Positions 31,752 through 38,985 of a stretch of 64,000 bases of DNA are shown here, piece after piece. The stretch spans positions 659,343 to 723,342 of the forward strand of contig NZ_PXZL01000013.1 of assembly GCF_003013405.1 (NCBI RefSeq). The letters are read 5' to 3'. Under the pieces are notes generated by a model. It searched no databases. It was not told where the DNA came from and saw only the letters and a list, made by a program, of their open reading frames with translations. The DNA is from Brevibacillus formosus. GTDB lineage: Bacteria; Bacillota; Bacilli; Brevibacillales; Brevibacillaceae. Within the stretch, counting starts at the first letter, position 1; each line of letters starts with the position of its first letter. The position numbers and the translations under genes are program-made.

Positions 31752-32633
31752 ATGAAAGAAAACCAAGTTAGCCTAACTTCCATCATGACTGCCTATATTC
31801 GCGGCTATCACGCCACATATGATAGCCCAAAAATTTTTGATGATACTCTAGCCTATCAATTGATACCAGAGGAAAGACGTAAGCTCATTGAACAAGGCTT
31901 GTCGAGTGCTCTCAAGCAACAATCTAGCTCCGAGCAACCTACTGCTTTGAGATTCTTTTTACAATCAATGGGTTTACCCCAGGTGGTCAGCCGTTCAAAG
32001 TATACGGAAGAAACCGTTGAGAAGGTTGTTAAACAGGGACTGGAGCAGTATGTGATACTCGGGGCAGGAATGGATACGTTTGCTTTTCGACACCCGGAAC
32101 TTTTGAAAAAAATTCGTGTATATGAGGTTGACCACCCGGCTACACAAACCTTTAAACGTAATCGACTGGCTGAGTTAGGTTGGGAAACTCCGCCAAATTT
32201 GCAATTTGTTCCGGTCGATTTCTCAAAAGAAAGTCTGGCAGAGGCATTCAATGAAGTCTCGTACGATCCGAAAGCCACAAGTATCTTTAGCTGGTTAGGT
32301 GTCACAATGTACTTGTCACGAGATGAAGTGTTCGCAACACTTCGTTCGATCACTGATATTGCCCCAACAGGAAGTTTAATTATATTTGATTACTTTGAAG
32401 CACAAGTAGCTGCTCGAAGTGCACAAAAAATTCGGGATGAATTGAAAAAGATAGGGGAACCGATAAAAACCGGCTTCGACCCGTCGACCTTGGCTTCTGA
32501 TCTTGCAAAGATAGGGATCCGCCTCATTGAGAGCTTACGTCCAGTTGACATCCAAAATCGGTATTTCAATGGGCGAACGGACGGCTATCACGCATCGGAA
32601 CAGGTGCATTTTGCGCTGGCCATGGTCGAATAG
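31752..32633 (+). CDS. Class I SAM-dependent methyltransferase, leucine carboxyl methyltransferase (PPM1) family
   Basis: A 293-residue protein of the PPM1/YktD-like family. SAM-binding motif: YVILGAGMDTFAFRHPEL near residues 94-111, and the acidic VYEVDHPATQTFKRNRL after it; then FVPVDFSKESL and SIFSWLGVTMYLSRDEV. Members methylate carboxyl or hydroxyl groups, often in polyketide pathways; the substrate here is unknown. GGGGGGA before the ATG at 31752 decides against the GTG at 31719. It sits alone between 21-bp repeat arrays in opposite orientation, as cargo of a mobile element would. Confidence 0.85.
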   Translation: MKENQVSLTSIMTAYIRGYHATYDSPKIFDDTLAYQLIPEERRKLIEQGLSSALKQQSSSEQPTALRFFLQSMGLPQVVSRSKYTEETVEKVVKQGLEQYVILGAGMDTFAFRHPELLKKIRVYEVDHPATQTFKRNRLAELGWETPPNLQFVPVDFSKESLAEAFNEVSYDPKATSIFSWLGVTMYLSRDEVFATLRSITDIAPTGSLIIFDYFEAQVAARSAQKIRDELKKIGEPIKTGFDPSTLASDLAKIGIRLIESLRPVDIQNRYFNGRTDGYHASEQVHFALAMVE

Positions 32634-32680
32634 CGACAGAATAAGCCCTTCTACAAGCAGAGTTGAATGGTGACTGAAAC

Positions 32681-32730
32681 AACAGCGGCAGTCTAGGACT
32701 GTATTTTCTGCTCCTAGATCTACCGCTGTT
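32681..32730 (+). terminator. Hairpin after the methyltransferase gene
   Basis: AACAGCGG at 32681 pairs with CCGCTGTT at 32723-32730; inner segments (CTAGG/CCTAG) also pair. TTCTTT follows. It may end the methyltransferase transcript, and its left arm contains one reversed 21-bp repeat unit. Confidence 0.55.
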
Positions 32731-32762
32731 TTCTTTAATCGGATTAGTCTAAAACTAATTAT
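32687..32762 (-). repeat. 21-bp repeat array D (right of methyltransferase, reversed)
   Basis: On the reverse strand, GAAAATACAGTCCTAGACTG (32708-32689) and ATAATTAGTTTTAGACTAAT (32762-32743) are degenerate copies of the unit in array A. Array A points right and this one left, so they form inverted ends around the methyltransferase. Confidence 0.6.
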
Positions 32763-32781
32763 ACGGAGGCTACTGTTTAAA

Positions 32782-32857
32782 GAAAATAAAGTATTAGACC
32801 GTGAAAATAATGTTTTAGACTGAGAAAATATAGTATTAGACTGACTTTGAGGCCATT
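32782..32857 (+). repeat. 21-bp tandem repeat array B (left of SLH gene)
   Basis: Three exactly phased 21-bp units start at 32782, 32803 and 32824, consensus GAAAATAAWGTWTTAGACTG plus one base, followed by CTTTGAGGCCATT (32845-32857). That tail matches array A except one base. A spacing of two helical turns is typical of protein-binding iterons, either in transposon ends or in plasmid origins. Confidence 0.85.
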
Positions 32858-33099
32858 TCTTGAACGGGCAGAAATGTGAAATAAAGTACTGAATTAAGAT
32901 GAGTTCCGGCTCCAGCTTGCAAACCGCCTCCAACAACAGGCTGTATTCCGTATGAACAGTAGGTGTACAAAGTCCGGATCCGGCTGCTCTCCCATAATGG
33001 CGACTTCTACATAACAGGAATGTTAGTTACATCGTGACGAGTTCGGGAGACAGCTGTCTACTGGAAGGATTTTAGGGGGAGATTGTTCCCCTGAATGCA

Positions 33100-33131
33100 A
33101 AGAGCACCAACTTATGGAGGAGGGTGCTCTT
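33100..33131 (-). terminator. Terminator of the 35-residue ORF
   Basis: AAGAGCACC (33100-33108) and GGTGCTCTT (33123-33131) form a 9-bp stem 16 bp beyond the stop of the small reverse-strand ORF. The T run after it is weak. Confidence 0.5.
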
Positions 33132-33146
33132 ACTAACCGTAGTCGT

Positions 33147-33254
33147 TTAACGGGGAAGAGAGGAATACAGCTTATCCAAGTAAGCGACGGCCGCTTGCTC
33201 GGCATCTTCTTTTCGTTTGATTCCGCTGATACGGTCCCGTAAATCCCGATGCAC
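33147..33254 (-). CDS. Small 35-residue protein
   Basis: The GTG at 33254 is preceded by AAAAAGGAGG (4 nt spacing). The peptide begins MHRDLRDRISGIKRKEDAEQ and continues AAVAYLDKLYSSLPR. It is charged and looks alpha-helical. The SD, ORF and hairpin at 33100-33131 form a complete small unit. I do not recognise the family. It lies between array B and the SLH gene, in the same repeat-bounded segment. Confidence 0.5.
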   Translation of the reverse strand: MHRDLRDRISGIKRKEDAEQAAVAYLDKLYSSLPR

Positions 33255-33427
33255 GATGCCTCCTTTTTAGAAAGAAACAAATACACCACCATAAGCGTCT
33301 AAGAAAAAGATTTAACCATTTTTATAAAAATGATAATATGACATGGTTTTTCTAAGTGAATTCAATGAAAAACAATAATTACTTAACTCAACGATTCTTA
33401 AGAGAATCAAGGAGGTTTTATAGAAAA

Positions 33428-34537
33428 GTGAAGATAAAATTAATGACTTTGATTACATTCTTAACATTATCACTCTTTTCATCGTCAGCTACTGCCACAA
33501 CATTTTCAGACGTACCTAATGATCATTGGGCAAAAGGAACTATTGAAAGAGCAGTAAATCAAGGGATCATAAAAGGATATCCGGGTAACCGCTTTGCACC
33601 AGATGAACATGTATCTGTTGCCGCATTTTTTACCATGTTGTCCAGAGCTTATCAAGTTCAGATTACTCCTAACAATAAGAAATTAGAACATTGGGCAGAC
33701 TCGATTTATGAAGCCATCGAAAAATATCAATATCCTTATTCAAAATTACAGCAAAAGTATATAAATCGTTGGGAATCTAAGTTTCTCTATAGGGATCGGC
33801 CGATCACCAGAACCGAAGTAGCAGAAATCATTGCAGGGGCAGATGGGGTGAACTATCGCGGGGATTTTGCAGTTCATTATATTCTCAGCCAAGGCTACGC
33901 AAGCGGAAAACTCAACGGGCAAACGAGCATATTATCCTATCATGGCAAGAGTTTCTTAACCAGAGCAGAAGCGGTAGCATTTATTGAGAAATTAAAAACC
34001 AAGGGCTTAAAAGAACTTCGGGTTCGTCCTCAACAACCAAGTGATCCAAAGAAATTGCCACCATTACCTAATAATCAGTTCCCTGATCCAAAGGAAGGGG
34101 TTCTTCACGAAGTGTTGATGGATTATCCAGGGTATTATGTTGAACCACTCCATCCAAATGTCAATTCCATGTTTAGGGCTATTCAGCGAGAGATTATCCC
34201 TGCAGAAAAAAATGGAGATGATGCAAAGCTCGAACTACTCATCCTTTTTGAAGATCTTACGGAGTTTGGTGACGATTTTCATGGTTTTAGGAATGAAGAG
34301 GACGTGCACCTTGGTGGTCTTTCTTCAATTGTTATCTCTGATTTCGAAAACGACAACGCGGTTCTGATTGCCATAGATACCTTCCGTCGATTTGATATCG
34401 AACCCCCTCCTCGTTTTCTCGAAATCATCAAGGAGGTAATGACATTCAAACAGAAAAAAGTAGTTCCGTATGACGGAGGGCAATTTATTATAGTCTATCA
34501 AGGAAGTCAGTTAACGATTTCTTTGCAGAAGAAATGA
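33428..34537 (+). CDS. Secreted SLH-domain protein
   Basis: A 369-residue exported protein. A signal peptide (KIKLMTLITFLTLSLF, cleavage near ATA-T) is followed by an SLH domain FSDVPNDHWAKGTIERAVNQ...GYPGNRFAPDEHVSVAAFFTMLSRAY, then two weaker SLH-like repeats (RPITRTEVAEIIAG; FLTRAEAVAFIEKLK). SLH domains hold proteins on secondary cell-wall polymers. A Pro-rich linker near residue 210 leads to an unrecognised C-terminal domain of about 140 residues. AAGGAGG lies 12 nt before the GTG at 33428. The frame also opens at an upstream codon at 33356, but the signal peptide argues for 33428. It sits between repeat arrays B and C. Confidence 0.8.
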   Translation: MKIKLMTLITFLTLSLFSSSATATTFSDVPNDHWAKGTIERAVNQGIIKGYPGNRFAPDEHVSVAAFFTMLSRAYQVQITPNNKKLEHWADSIYEAIEKYQYPYSKLQQKYINRWESKFLYRDRPITRTEVAEIIAGADGVNYRGDFAVHYILSQGYASGKLNGQTSILSYHGKSFLTRAEAVAFIEKLKTKGLKELRVRPQQPSDPKKLPPLPNNQFPDPKEGVLHEVLMDYPGYYVEPLHPNVNSMFRAIQREIIPAEKNGDDAKLELLILFEDLTEFGDDFHGFRNEEDVHLGGLSSIVISDFENDNAVLIAIDTFRRFDIEPPPRFLEIIKEVMTFKQKKVVPYDGGQFIIVYQGSQLTISLQKK

Positions 34538-34589
34538 ATTCAAAAATTTCTGTTTCGGATAAATATACGTTAGTTCAATTAAAACAACG

Positions 34590-34611
34590 GTAGTCTAAGA
34601 CTTTATTTTTG
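34590..34611 (-). repeat. 21-bp repeat unit C (right of SLH gene, reversed)
   Basis: On the reverse strand AAAAATAAAGTCTTAGACTA is one unit of the family. With its flank AACAACGG it closely matches AACAGCGG plus unit at array D. It faces array B, so the SLH segment also has inverted ends. Confidence 0.6.
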
Positions 34612-34616
34612 AAGTC

Positions 34617-35255
34617 TGAACTGCACCCCGTCAAGTAGACAGTACAAATAATAAAAATTTAGGCGGCCTTGGTCCTGAACTCCATCGGACTGAGGCCGTT
34701 TAGTTTTGATTGTAATCGTTCGTAATTGTAAAAGTGGATATAGGCCTCAATATCTCTCTCAAGCTCCTCAAAAGTATGGTACGTGTGCAAATAGTACTTC
34801 TCACATTTGAGGGTCCCCCAAAAAGATTCCATTGGGCCGTTATCGATACATCGTCCCACACGGGACATGCTCTGGATTATGTTGTTGTCATCCAAAAGTT
34901 TCTTAAATCCCAAGGAAATGTATTGGTAGCCTCGGTCGCTATGAAGCATGGGGCTGCTTCCTGCAAGGCCCGTTTCAACGTCTGGAATACAAGTGGATTG
35001 TTATTGGAACGCCCTAATACAAAGGCGACGATTGATTTATCATGAAGGTCGAGAATAGCACTTAAATACGCTTTCTGGCCGTTACCGTACTTGAATTCCG
35101 TTACAATTGACGGCGCTTCTGTAGGTATTCTACCTACGCCTTTAGATAATCCCTTTCTTCCTCCGAATATCATTTGAATGTTCGACCTTTTTAGGCATAA
35201 CAAAAAGTTAGGTGGGCTGGCTTTTGACACTGTCTACTCAAAGGGGATATTACCA
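34617..35255 (-). mobile_element. Remnant of an IS3-family insertion sequence (IS150-like)
   Basis: Inverted ends are visible: 34617-34643 contains CCCCGTCAAGTAGACAGT and 35229-35255 read reversed contains CCCCTTTGAGTAGACAGT. Between them lies only the integrase half of a transposase. Intact IS3 elements are 1.2-1.5 kb; this is about 640 bp, so orfA and the front of orfB are deleted. It lies directly beside repeat unit C and 25 bp from the sigma-54 activator's stop codon. Confidence 0.8.
34659..35230 (-). pseudogene. IS3-family transposase (orfB), truncated and frameshifted
   Basis: One frame reads VTEFKYGNGQKAYLSAILDL and onward to TLKRALQEAAP; the other continues MLHSDRGYQYISLGFKKLL, GPMESFWGTLKCEKYY and YIHFYNYERLQSKLNGLSPMEFR. 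Joined, they form the rve integrase core with the DDE glutamate in ESFWGTLK. The frames break near 34945 (GCAGCCCCATGC), one or two bases missing relative to the usual P-x-LHSDRG junction. The N-terminal helix-turn-helix half is absent. Not functional. Confidence 0.85.
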
Positions 35256-35279
35256 ATATATCGGGCTTTTCCTTTTGCA

Positions 35280-36689
35280 CTATTTAATGCCGAGGCTTCG
35301 CTTTTTTCGAACGAGCGTGGATATGTTCACTTGCAGCTTATCCGCACACTGCTGCATGGTGTCTGTCTCCTTCAAGACACGTTGGATATACGCTCGTTCA
35401 AACCGTTCGACCGCTTCTTTTAGCGGCAATAGCTCATCCATTTTAGCGAGTTGGAGCGGCAGAGCTGTCTGTTGGGTATTGCGAATAGACGCTGGCAACT
35501 GGTCAAAGGTAATTCGCCCATTTTCACACATATGGAAAGAACGTTCCACCACATTTTTCAGCTCGCGTGTATTCCCTGGCCAATCATAATCCATCAGCGC
35601 CTCCAACGCATCTGTTTCGATGCGCATCTCTTGCTGGTACTTCCATTCGAGCTTTTTCAAATAGTAGAAAATGAGAGCCGGAATATCCTCGCGGCGTTCG
35701 CGCAAGGGTGGAATGGTGAGAGAAAGTACGTTTAGCCGGTAGAACAAATCCTGCCGAAAACGCTTTTGTTCCACCATCGCTTCCAGGTCACTATTGGTGG
35801 CAGCGATGATCCGCATGTTAACTTGACGCGATGTTTTCCCCCCGAGTCTGCGAATCCGTCCATCCTGTAACACATTCAAGAGCTTTACCTGTAAAGGAAA
35901 AGGGAGGTCTCCAATCTCATCGAGAAAAATGGTTCCTCGATCCGCCAGCTCAAACAATCCCTCCTTTGACTGACTTGCCCCCGTAAAGGCGCCTTTCTCA
36001 TAGCCAAACAATTCTGACTCGAGCAAATGCTCGGGAATGGCCCCACAGTTAATCTTGATAAATTCCCCTGTTCGTCCGCTTTGAGCGTGAATGTAGTTCG
36101 CCATGACATCTTTACCGACACCAGACTCGCCTAGCAAGAGGATGGGGGAGTCGTTGGTCGCAAAGCGTTTGGCGAGTGAAGCGATTCGATGCATAAGCCC
36201 ACTGCGATAAATGATCTGCTCGTCAAAGTCACCATCGGTTTGGATATGCTCCAGAGCCCTTTGATACGCCGAGCTGATTTGACGTGTTTCTTCCAGCTCC
36301 TTCTGAAGCTGATTCAGCTCTGTGACGTCACGCACATTTCCCACTACAAACAATAATTCCTGGTTTGCATCGAGCAGCGGAGTAGCCGTGTTAATCGCTT
36401 GCCGACCGTTTGCATAATCGATCACGACACTATGGGTTTGTTTTGTCAAAATCGTTCGTACAGCAGAAGAGTCAGGAACAAGATGCATTTCTTTTTGCTC
36501 CATAAAGCTAAAATTATTCAAGATATCGGCGGGAACTCCGGTGATGTTCAAGTACGCCTCGTTGTAGAGCAGGACGTACCCGTTACGGTCACAGATCGCC
36601 AATCCATCGTGAGACGTACTGAAGATGGTCGTCAGCAATTTTGCGAGTTCATGATTGTCACTGGCTTGGAAATACTTGGTTTGGTACAT
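35280..36689 (-). CDS. Sigma-54-dependent transcriptional activator (PAS-AAA-Fis)
   Basis: A 469-residue enhancer-binding protein. A PAS domain (about 12-115) is followed by the AAA+ domain (150-385) with Walker A GESGVGKD, the sigma-54 contact loop GAFTGA, Walker B GTIFLDEIGDL and R-finger region; the C terminus has a Fis-type helix-turn-helix (VNISTLVRKKRSLGIK). It resembles BkdR/AcoR/RocR-type regulators. It is divergent from the 2-oxoacid dehydrogenase operon, whose promoter is of the -24/-12 class, so it almost certainly activates it with SigL (sigma-54). The PAS domain presumably senses a metabolite; which one is unknown. Confidence 0.9.
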   Translation of the reverse strand: MYQTKYFQASDNHELAKLLTTIFSTSHDGLAICDRNGYVLLYNEAYLNITGVPADILNNFSFMEQKEMHLVPDSSAVRTILTKQTHSVVIDYANGRQAINTATPLLDANQELLFVVGNVRDVTELNQLQKELEETRQISSAYQRALEHIQTDGDFDEQIIYRSGLMHRIASLAKRFATNDSPILLLGESGVGKDVMANYIHAQSGRTGEFIKINCGAIPEHLLESELFGYEKGAFTGASQSKEGLFELADRGTIFLDEIGDLPFPLQVKLLNVLQDGRIRRLGGKTSRQVNMRIIAATNSDLEAMVEQKRFRQDLFYRLNVLSLTIPPLRERREDIPALIFYYLKKLEWKYQQEMRIETDALEALMDYDWPGNTRELKNVVERSFHMCENGRITFDQLPASIRNTQQTALPLQLAKMDELLPLKEAVERFERAYIQRVLKETDTMQQCADKLQVNISTLVRKKRSLGIK

Positions 36690-36741
36690 CGAAGTCCTCC
36701 TAAGCAGGCTTGTAAACGGAATAATCAGAATTAATCATCCA

Positions 36742-36775
36742 TGCGCAATTGTGCATATGCAAAAATGATCATTTT
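36742..36775. promoter_or_regulatory. Putative upstream activating sequences
   Basis: TGCGCAATTGTGCA (36742-36755, 12 of 14 symmetric) and AAAATGATCATTTT (36762-36775, perfect) lie 40-70 bp upstream of the -24 element, where enhancer-binding proteins usually sit. The divergent activator is the candidate binder. Confidence 0.5.
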
Positions 36776-36790
36776 CGAATCGTTTTGTTG

Positions 36791-36804
36791 TGAAATCGCT
36801 TTCA
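36791..36804. promoter_or_regulatory. CcpA cre site
   Basis: TGAAATCGCTTTCA fits the cre consensus TGWNANCGNTNWCA at every defined position. It lies just upstream of the -24 element, so CcpA bound there would block activator contact and repress the operon on preferred sugars. Confidence 0.75.
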
Positions 36805-36810
36805 AATCTT

Positions 36811-36826
36811 TGGCATGCTACTTGCT
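36811..36826 (+). promoter_or_regulatory. Sigma-54 (-24/-12) promoter
   Basis: TGGCAT-GCTAC-TTGCT matches TGGCAC-N5-TTGCW with the GG and GC exactly 12 bp apart. It is about 95 bp before the E1-alpha start and directly in front of a sigma-54 activator's divergent gene. Confidence 0.85.
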
Positions 36827-36920
36827 CTTCTATAAGTACGAAAGCAGAAGCAAGACGAGCAGAATCACATTATCGAAAGACACCGAGGTGTTTTTCAGCG
36901 AAAAAGAGAGGGATGTTTCC

Positions 36921-37988
36921 ATGTCTTCATTATATCAGGTATTGAGTCCAGCAGGTGAGCTGGTTGGTGATCTCAAGGGACAATTAGACGAGGCGACGAT
37001 GATCAAGATGTATGAAAATATGGTGCTGGTTCGCCATTTTGACCGCAAGTCGATTAACCTGCAACGACAAGGAAGAATGGGTACGTATGCGCCCTTTGAA
37101 GGGCAGGAAGCTTCGCAAGTAGGCAGCGCGATGGCATTAACTCCAGGAGATTGGCTTTTCCCAACCTACCGAGACCATGCGGCAGCGATCGTCCATGGTC
37201 AATCCATGGCACGGGTGTTCCTTTATTGGATGGGACACATGGAAGGGAGTATCAGCCCGAAGCATTTGCACATCATGCCACCCTGCGTACCGATTGCGAC
37301 TCAAATAGTTCATGCGGTAGGGACTGCTTGGGCGAGCAAGCTGCAAAACGAAAAGCATGTCAGCATCGCCTACTTTGGTGACGGAGCAAGCTCAGAGGGC
37401 GATTTTCATGAAGCATTGAATTTTGCTGGCGTATTTCAAACGCCGACCATCTTTTTCTGTCAAAACAACGGCTTCGCGATCAGCGTCCCGTTTTCACAGC
37501 AGTCTGCATCGAAAACAATTGCACAGCGTTCGGCGGCTTATGACATCCCTGGGGTTCGGATCGACGGCAATGATATCTTCGCTGTTTGGCTGACCATGAA
37601 AGAAGCCATGCAACGTGCGTTAGAAGGCAAGGGACCGACGTTGATCGAAGCTGTGACATTCCGCTATGGCGCACACACAACCGCAGATGATCCGAAAAAA
37701 TACCGGGATCAAGAGAATTTGTCCGAGGAATGGCGTCAAGAACGCGATCCACTCCAACGTCTGCGTGTATTTCTGGAGAATCAAGGGTTGTGGAATGAAA
37801 CGAAGGAAGCAGAGCTGATTGCACGGGTGAATGAACAGATCGACGCAGCTCTTGTCGAAGCGGAGAGCTATCCGAAGTCCAAACCGGAAGACATGTTCAA
37901 GCACGTCTACGCTGAACCATCGTGGATGGCAACGGAACAGGAGAGCGAGCTCGTCAAGCCAACGAAGCAGGAGGGAATCCCAGCATGA
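36921..37988 (+). CDS. 2-oxoacid dehydrogenase E1 component, alpha subunit
   Basis: A 355-residue thiamine-diphosphate enzyme subunit that decarboxylates a 2-oxo acid. The ThDP/Mg motif runs from GDGASSEGDFHEALNF to CQNN near residues 155-185. GRMGTYAPFEGQEASQVG and PTYRDHAAAIVHG match the pyruvate/branched-chain E1-alpha group. The frame extends to 36741, but GAGAGGGATG decides for the ATG at 36921. Its stop overlaps the E1-beta ATG (ATGA). Sequence alone does not settle pyruvate, branched-chain or acetoin substrate; sigma-54 control suggests branched-chain or acetoin, and the cre site fits a catabolic role. Confidence 0.88.
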   Translation: MSSLYQVLSPAGELVGDLKGQLDEATMIKMYENMVLVRHFDRKSINLQRQGRMGTYAPFEGQEASQVGSAMALTPGDWLFPTYRDHAAAIVHGQSMARVFLYWMGHMEGSISPKHLHIMPPCVPIATQIVHAVGTAWASKLQNEKHVSIAYFGDGASSEGDFHEALNFAGVFQTPTIFFCQNNGFAISVPFSQQSASKTIAQRSAAYDIPGVRIDGNDIFAVWLTMKEAMQRALEGKGPTLIEAVTFRYGAHTTADDPKKYRDQENLSEEWRQERDPLQRLRVFLENQGLWNETKEAELIARVNEQIDAALVEAESYPKSKPEDMFKHVYAEPSWMATEQESELVKPTKQEGIPA

Positions 37989-38968
37989 AACGCAAACTGA
38001 CGATGATTCAAGCAATCACGGAGGCCATGGATCAAAAATTGGCAGATGATTCACGCGTCATGCTGCTCGGCGAGGATATTGGTGTGAATGGTGGTGTGTT
38101 CCGGGCAACGGAAGATTTGATTCACAAGTACGGCCCGGACCGTGTAGTAGACACGCCGCTAGCTGAGGCGGGAATAATCGGAGCAGCAATCGGCCTTGCC
38201 ATGAACGGGAAAATTCCTGTGGTCGAGATTCAATTCCTTGCCTTTATTTATCCAGGCTTTGAGCAAATTGTCTCTCATGCTGCACGTATGCGCTATCGTA
38301 CTCGCGGACAGTACCATGTACCGATGGTCATACGCACGCCGTACGGGGCAGGGATTCGCGGGCCTGAGCTGCATTCGGAGAGTGTCGAAACGTTTTTTGC
38401 TCATGTCCCCGGCTTGAAGGTTGTGGCACCAAGCACACCTTATGATGCAAAAGGCTTGTTGATTGCCGCAATGGAAGATCCCGATCCGGTCATTTTTTTG
38501 GAGCCGACCAAGCTCTATCGCGCATTTAAACAAGAGGTTCCAGAAGAAATGTATCGAGTGCCCATTGGAAAAGCGAAGGTCGTCCAGGAAGGCTCGGATG
38601 TATCCATTTTTGCTTGGGGAGCGATGCTGCGTGTCGCGGAGGATGCTGCGAAACAGATCGAGCGCGAAAACGGCTTGAGCTGTGAAGTCATTGATCTGCG
38701 CACGCTCTATCCATTGGATCGGGATACGATTATAGCCTCGGTCAAAAAGACTGGACGCGCAGTTGTCGTACACGAGGCGCATAAGACTGCTGGGTTGGGT
38801 GCAGAGATCATCTCCATAATCAATGATGAAGCATTGATCTACATGAAGGCTCCCGTGAAACGGATTACCGGATTTGACGTGCCCGTCCCGCAATTCAGCA
38901 TCGAGGATGACTATTTGCCAACGGCTGAACGCGTGAAGGACGGAATTATGGAAACGGCTACGTTTTAA
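37985..38968 (+). CDS. 2-oxoacid dehydrogenase E1 component, beta subunit
   Basis: A 327-residue transketolase-like subunit with LGEDIGVNGGVFRATEDL, DTPLAEAGIIGAAIGLAMNG, the conserved Glu for ThDP activation in PVVEIQF, and HEAHKTAGLGAEI in the C-terminal domain. It pairs with E1-alpha as a heterotetramer. The ATG at 37985 overlaps the previous stop codon and is preceded by GGAGGG; an earlier in-frame start at 37922 lies inside E1-alpha and is unlikely. Translational coupling keeps the subunits equal. Confidence 0.92.
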   Translation: MKRKLTMIQAITEAMDQKLADDSRVMLLGEDIGVNGGVFRATEDLIHKYGPDRVVDTPLAEAGIIGAAIGLAMNGKIPVVEIQFLAFIYPGFEQIVSHAARMRYRTRGQYHVPMVIRTPYGAGIRGPELHSESVETFFAHVPGLKVVAPSTPYDAKGLLIAAMEDPDPVIFLEPTKLYRAFKQEVPEEMYRVPIGKAKVVQEGSDVSIFAWGAMLRVAEDAAKQIERENGLSCEVIDLRTLYPLDRDTIIASVKKTGRAVVVHEAHKTAGLGAEIISIINDEALIYMKAPVKRITGFDVPVPQFSIEDDYLPTAERVKDGIMETATF

Positions 38969-38985
38969 GAGAAGGAGCGAGTCAT

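Larger units (their letters stand above)
32634..33146. other. Gene-free stretch with hairpin and repeat arrays
   Basis: No gene is supported on either strand. It holds a long hairpin (32681-32730), the reversed repeat units of array D, the tandem array B, and a terminator hairpin at 33100-33131. The rest is unassigned. Confidence 0.6.

Noticed and set aside
31477..32857. CRISPR array
   Set aside because: The 21-bp units are directly tandem with no spacers and vary in sequence; no cas genes are nearby.
32535..32936. 133-codon reverse frame after the methyltransferase
   Set aside because: It runs through the repeat arrays and hairpin and repeats the phrase SRSNTLF from the 21-bp units; it is a by-product of the repeats.
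33023..33292. 89-codon reverse frame
   Set aside because: The strong SD at 33259-33268 serves another frame, the 35-residue ORF, and this frame has no signal of its own.
38159..38893. 244-codon reverse frame opposite E1-beta
   Set aside because: Antisense to conserved thiamine enzyme motifs, with no start signal.
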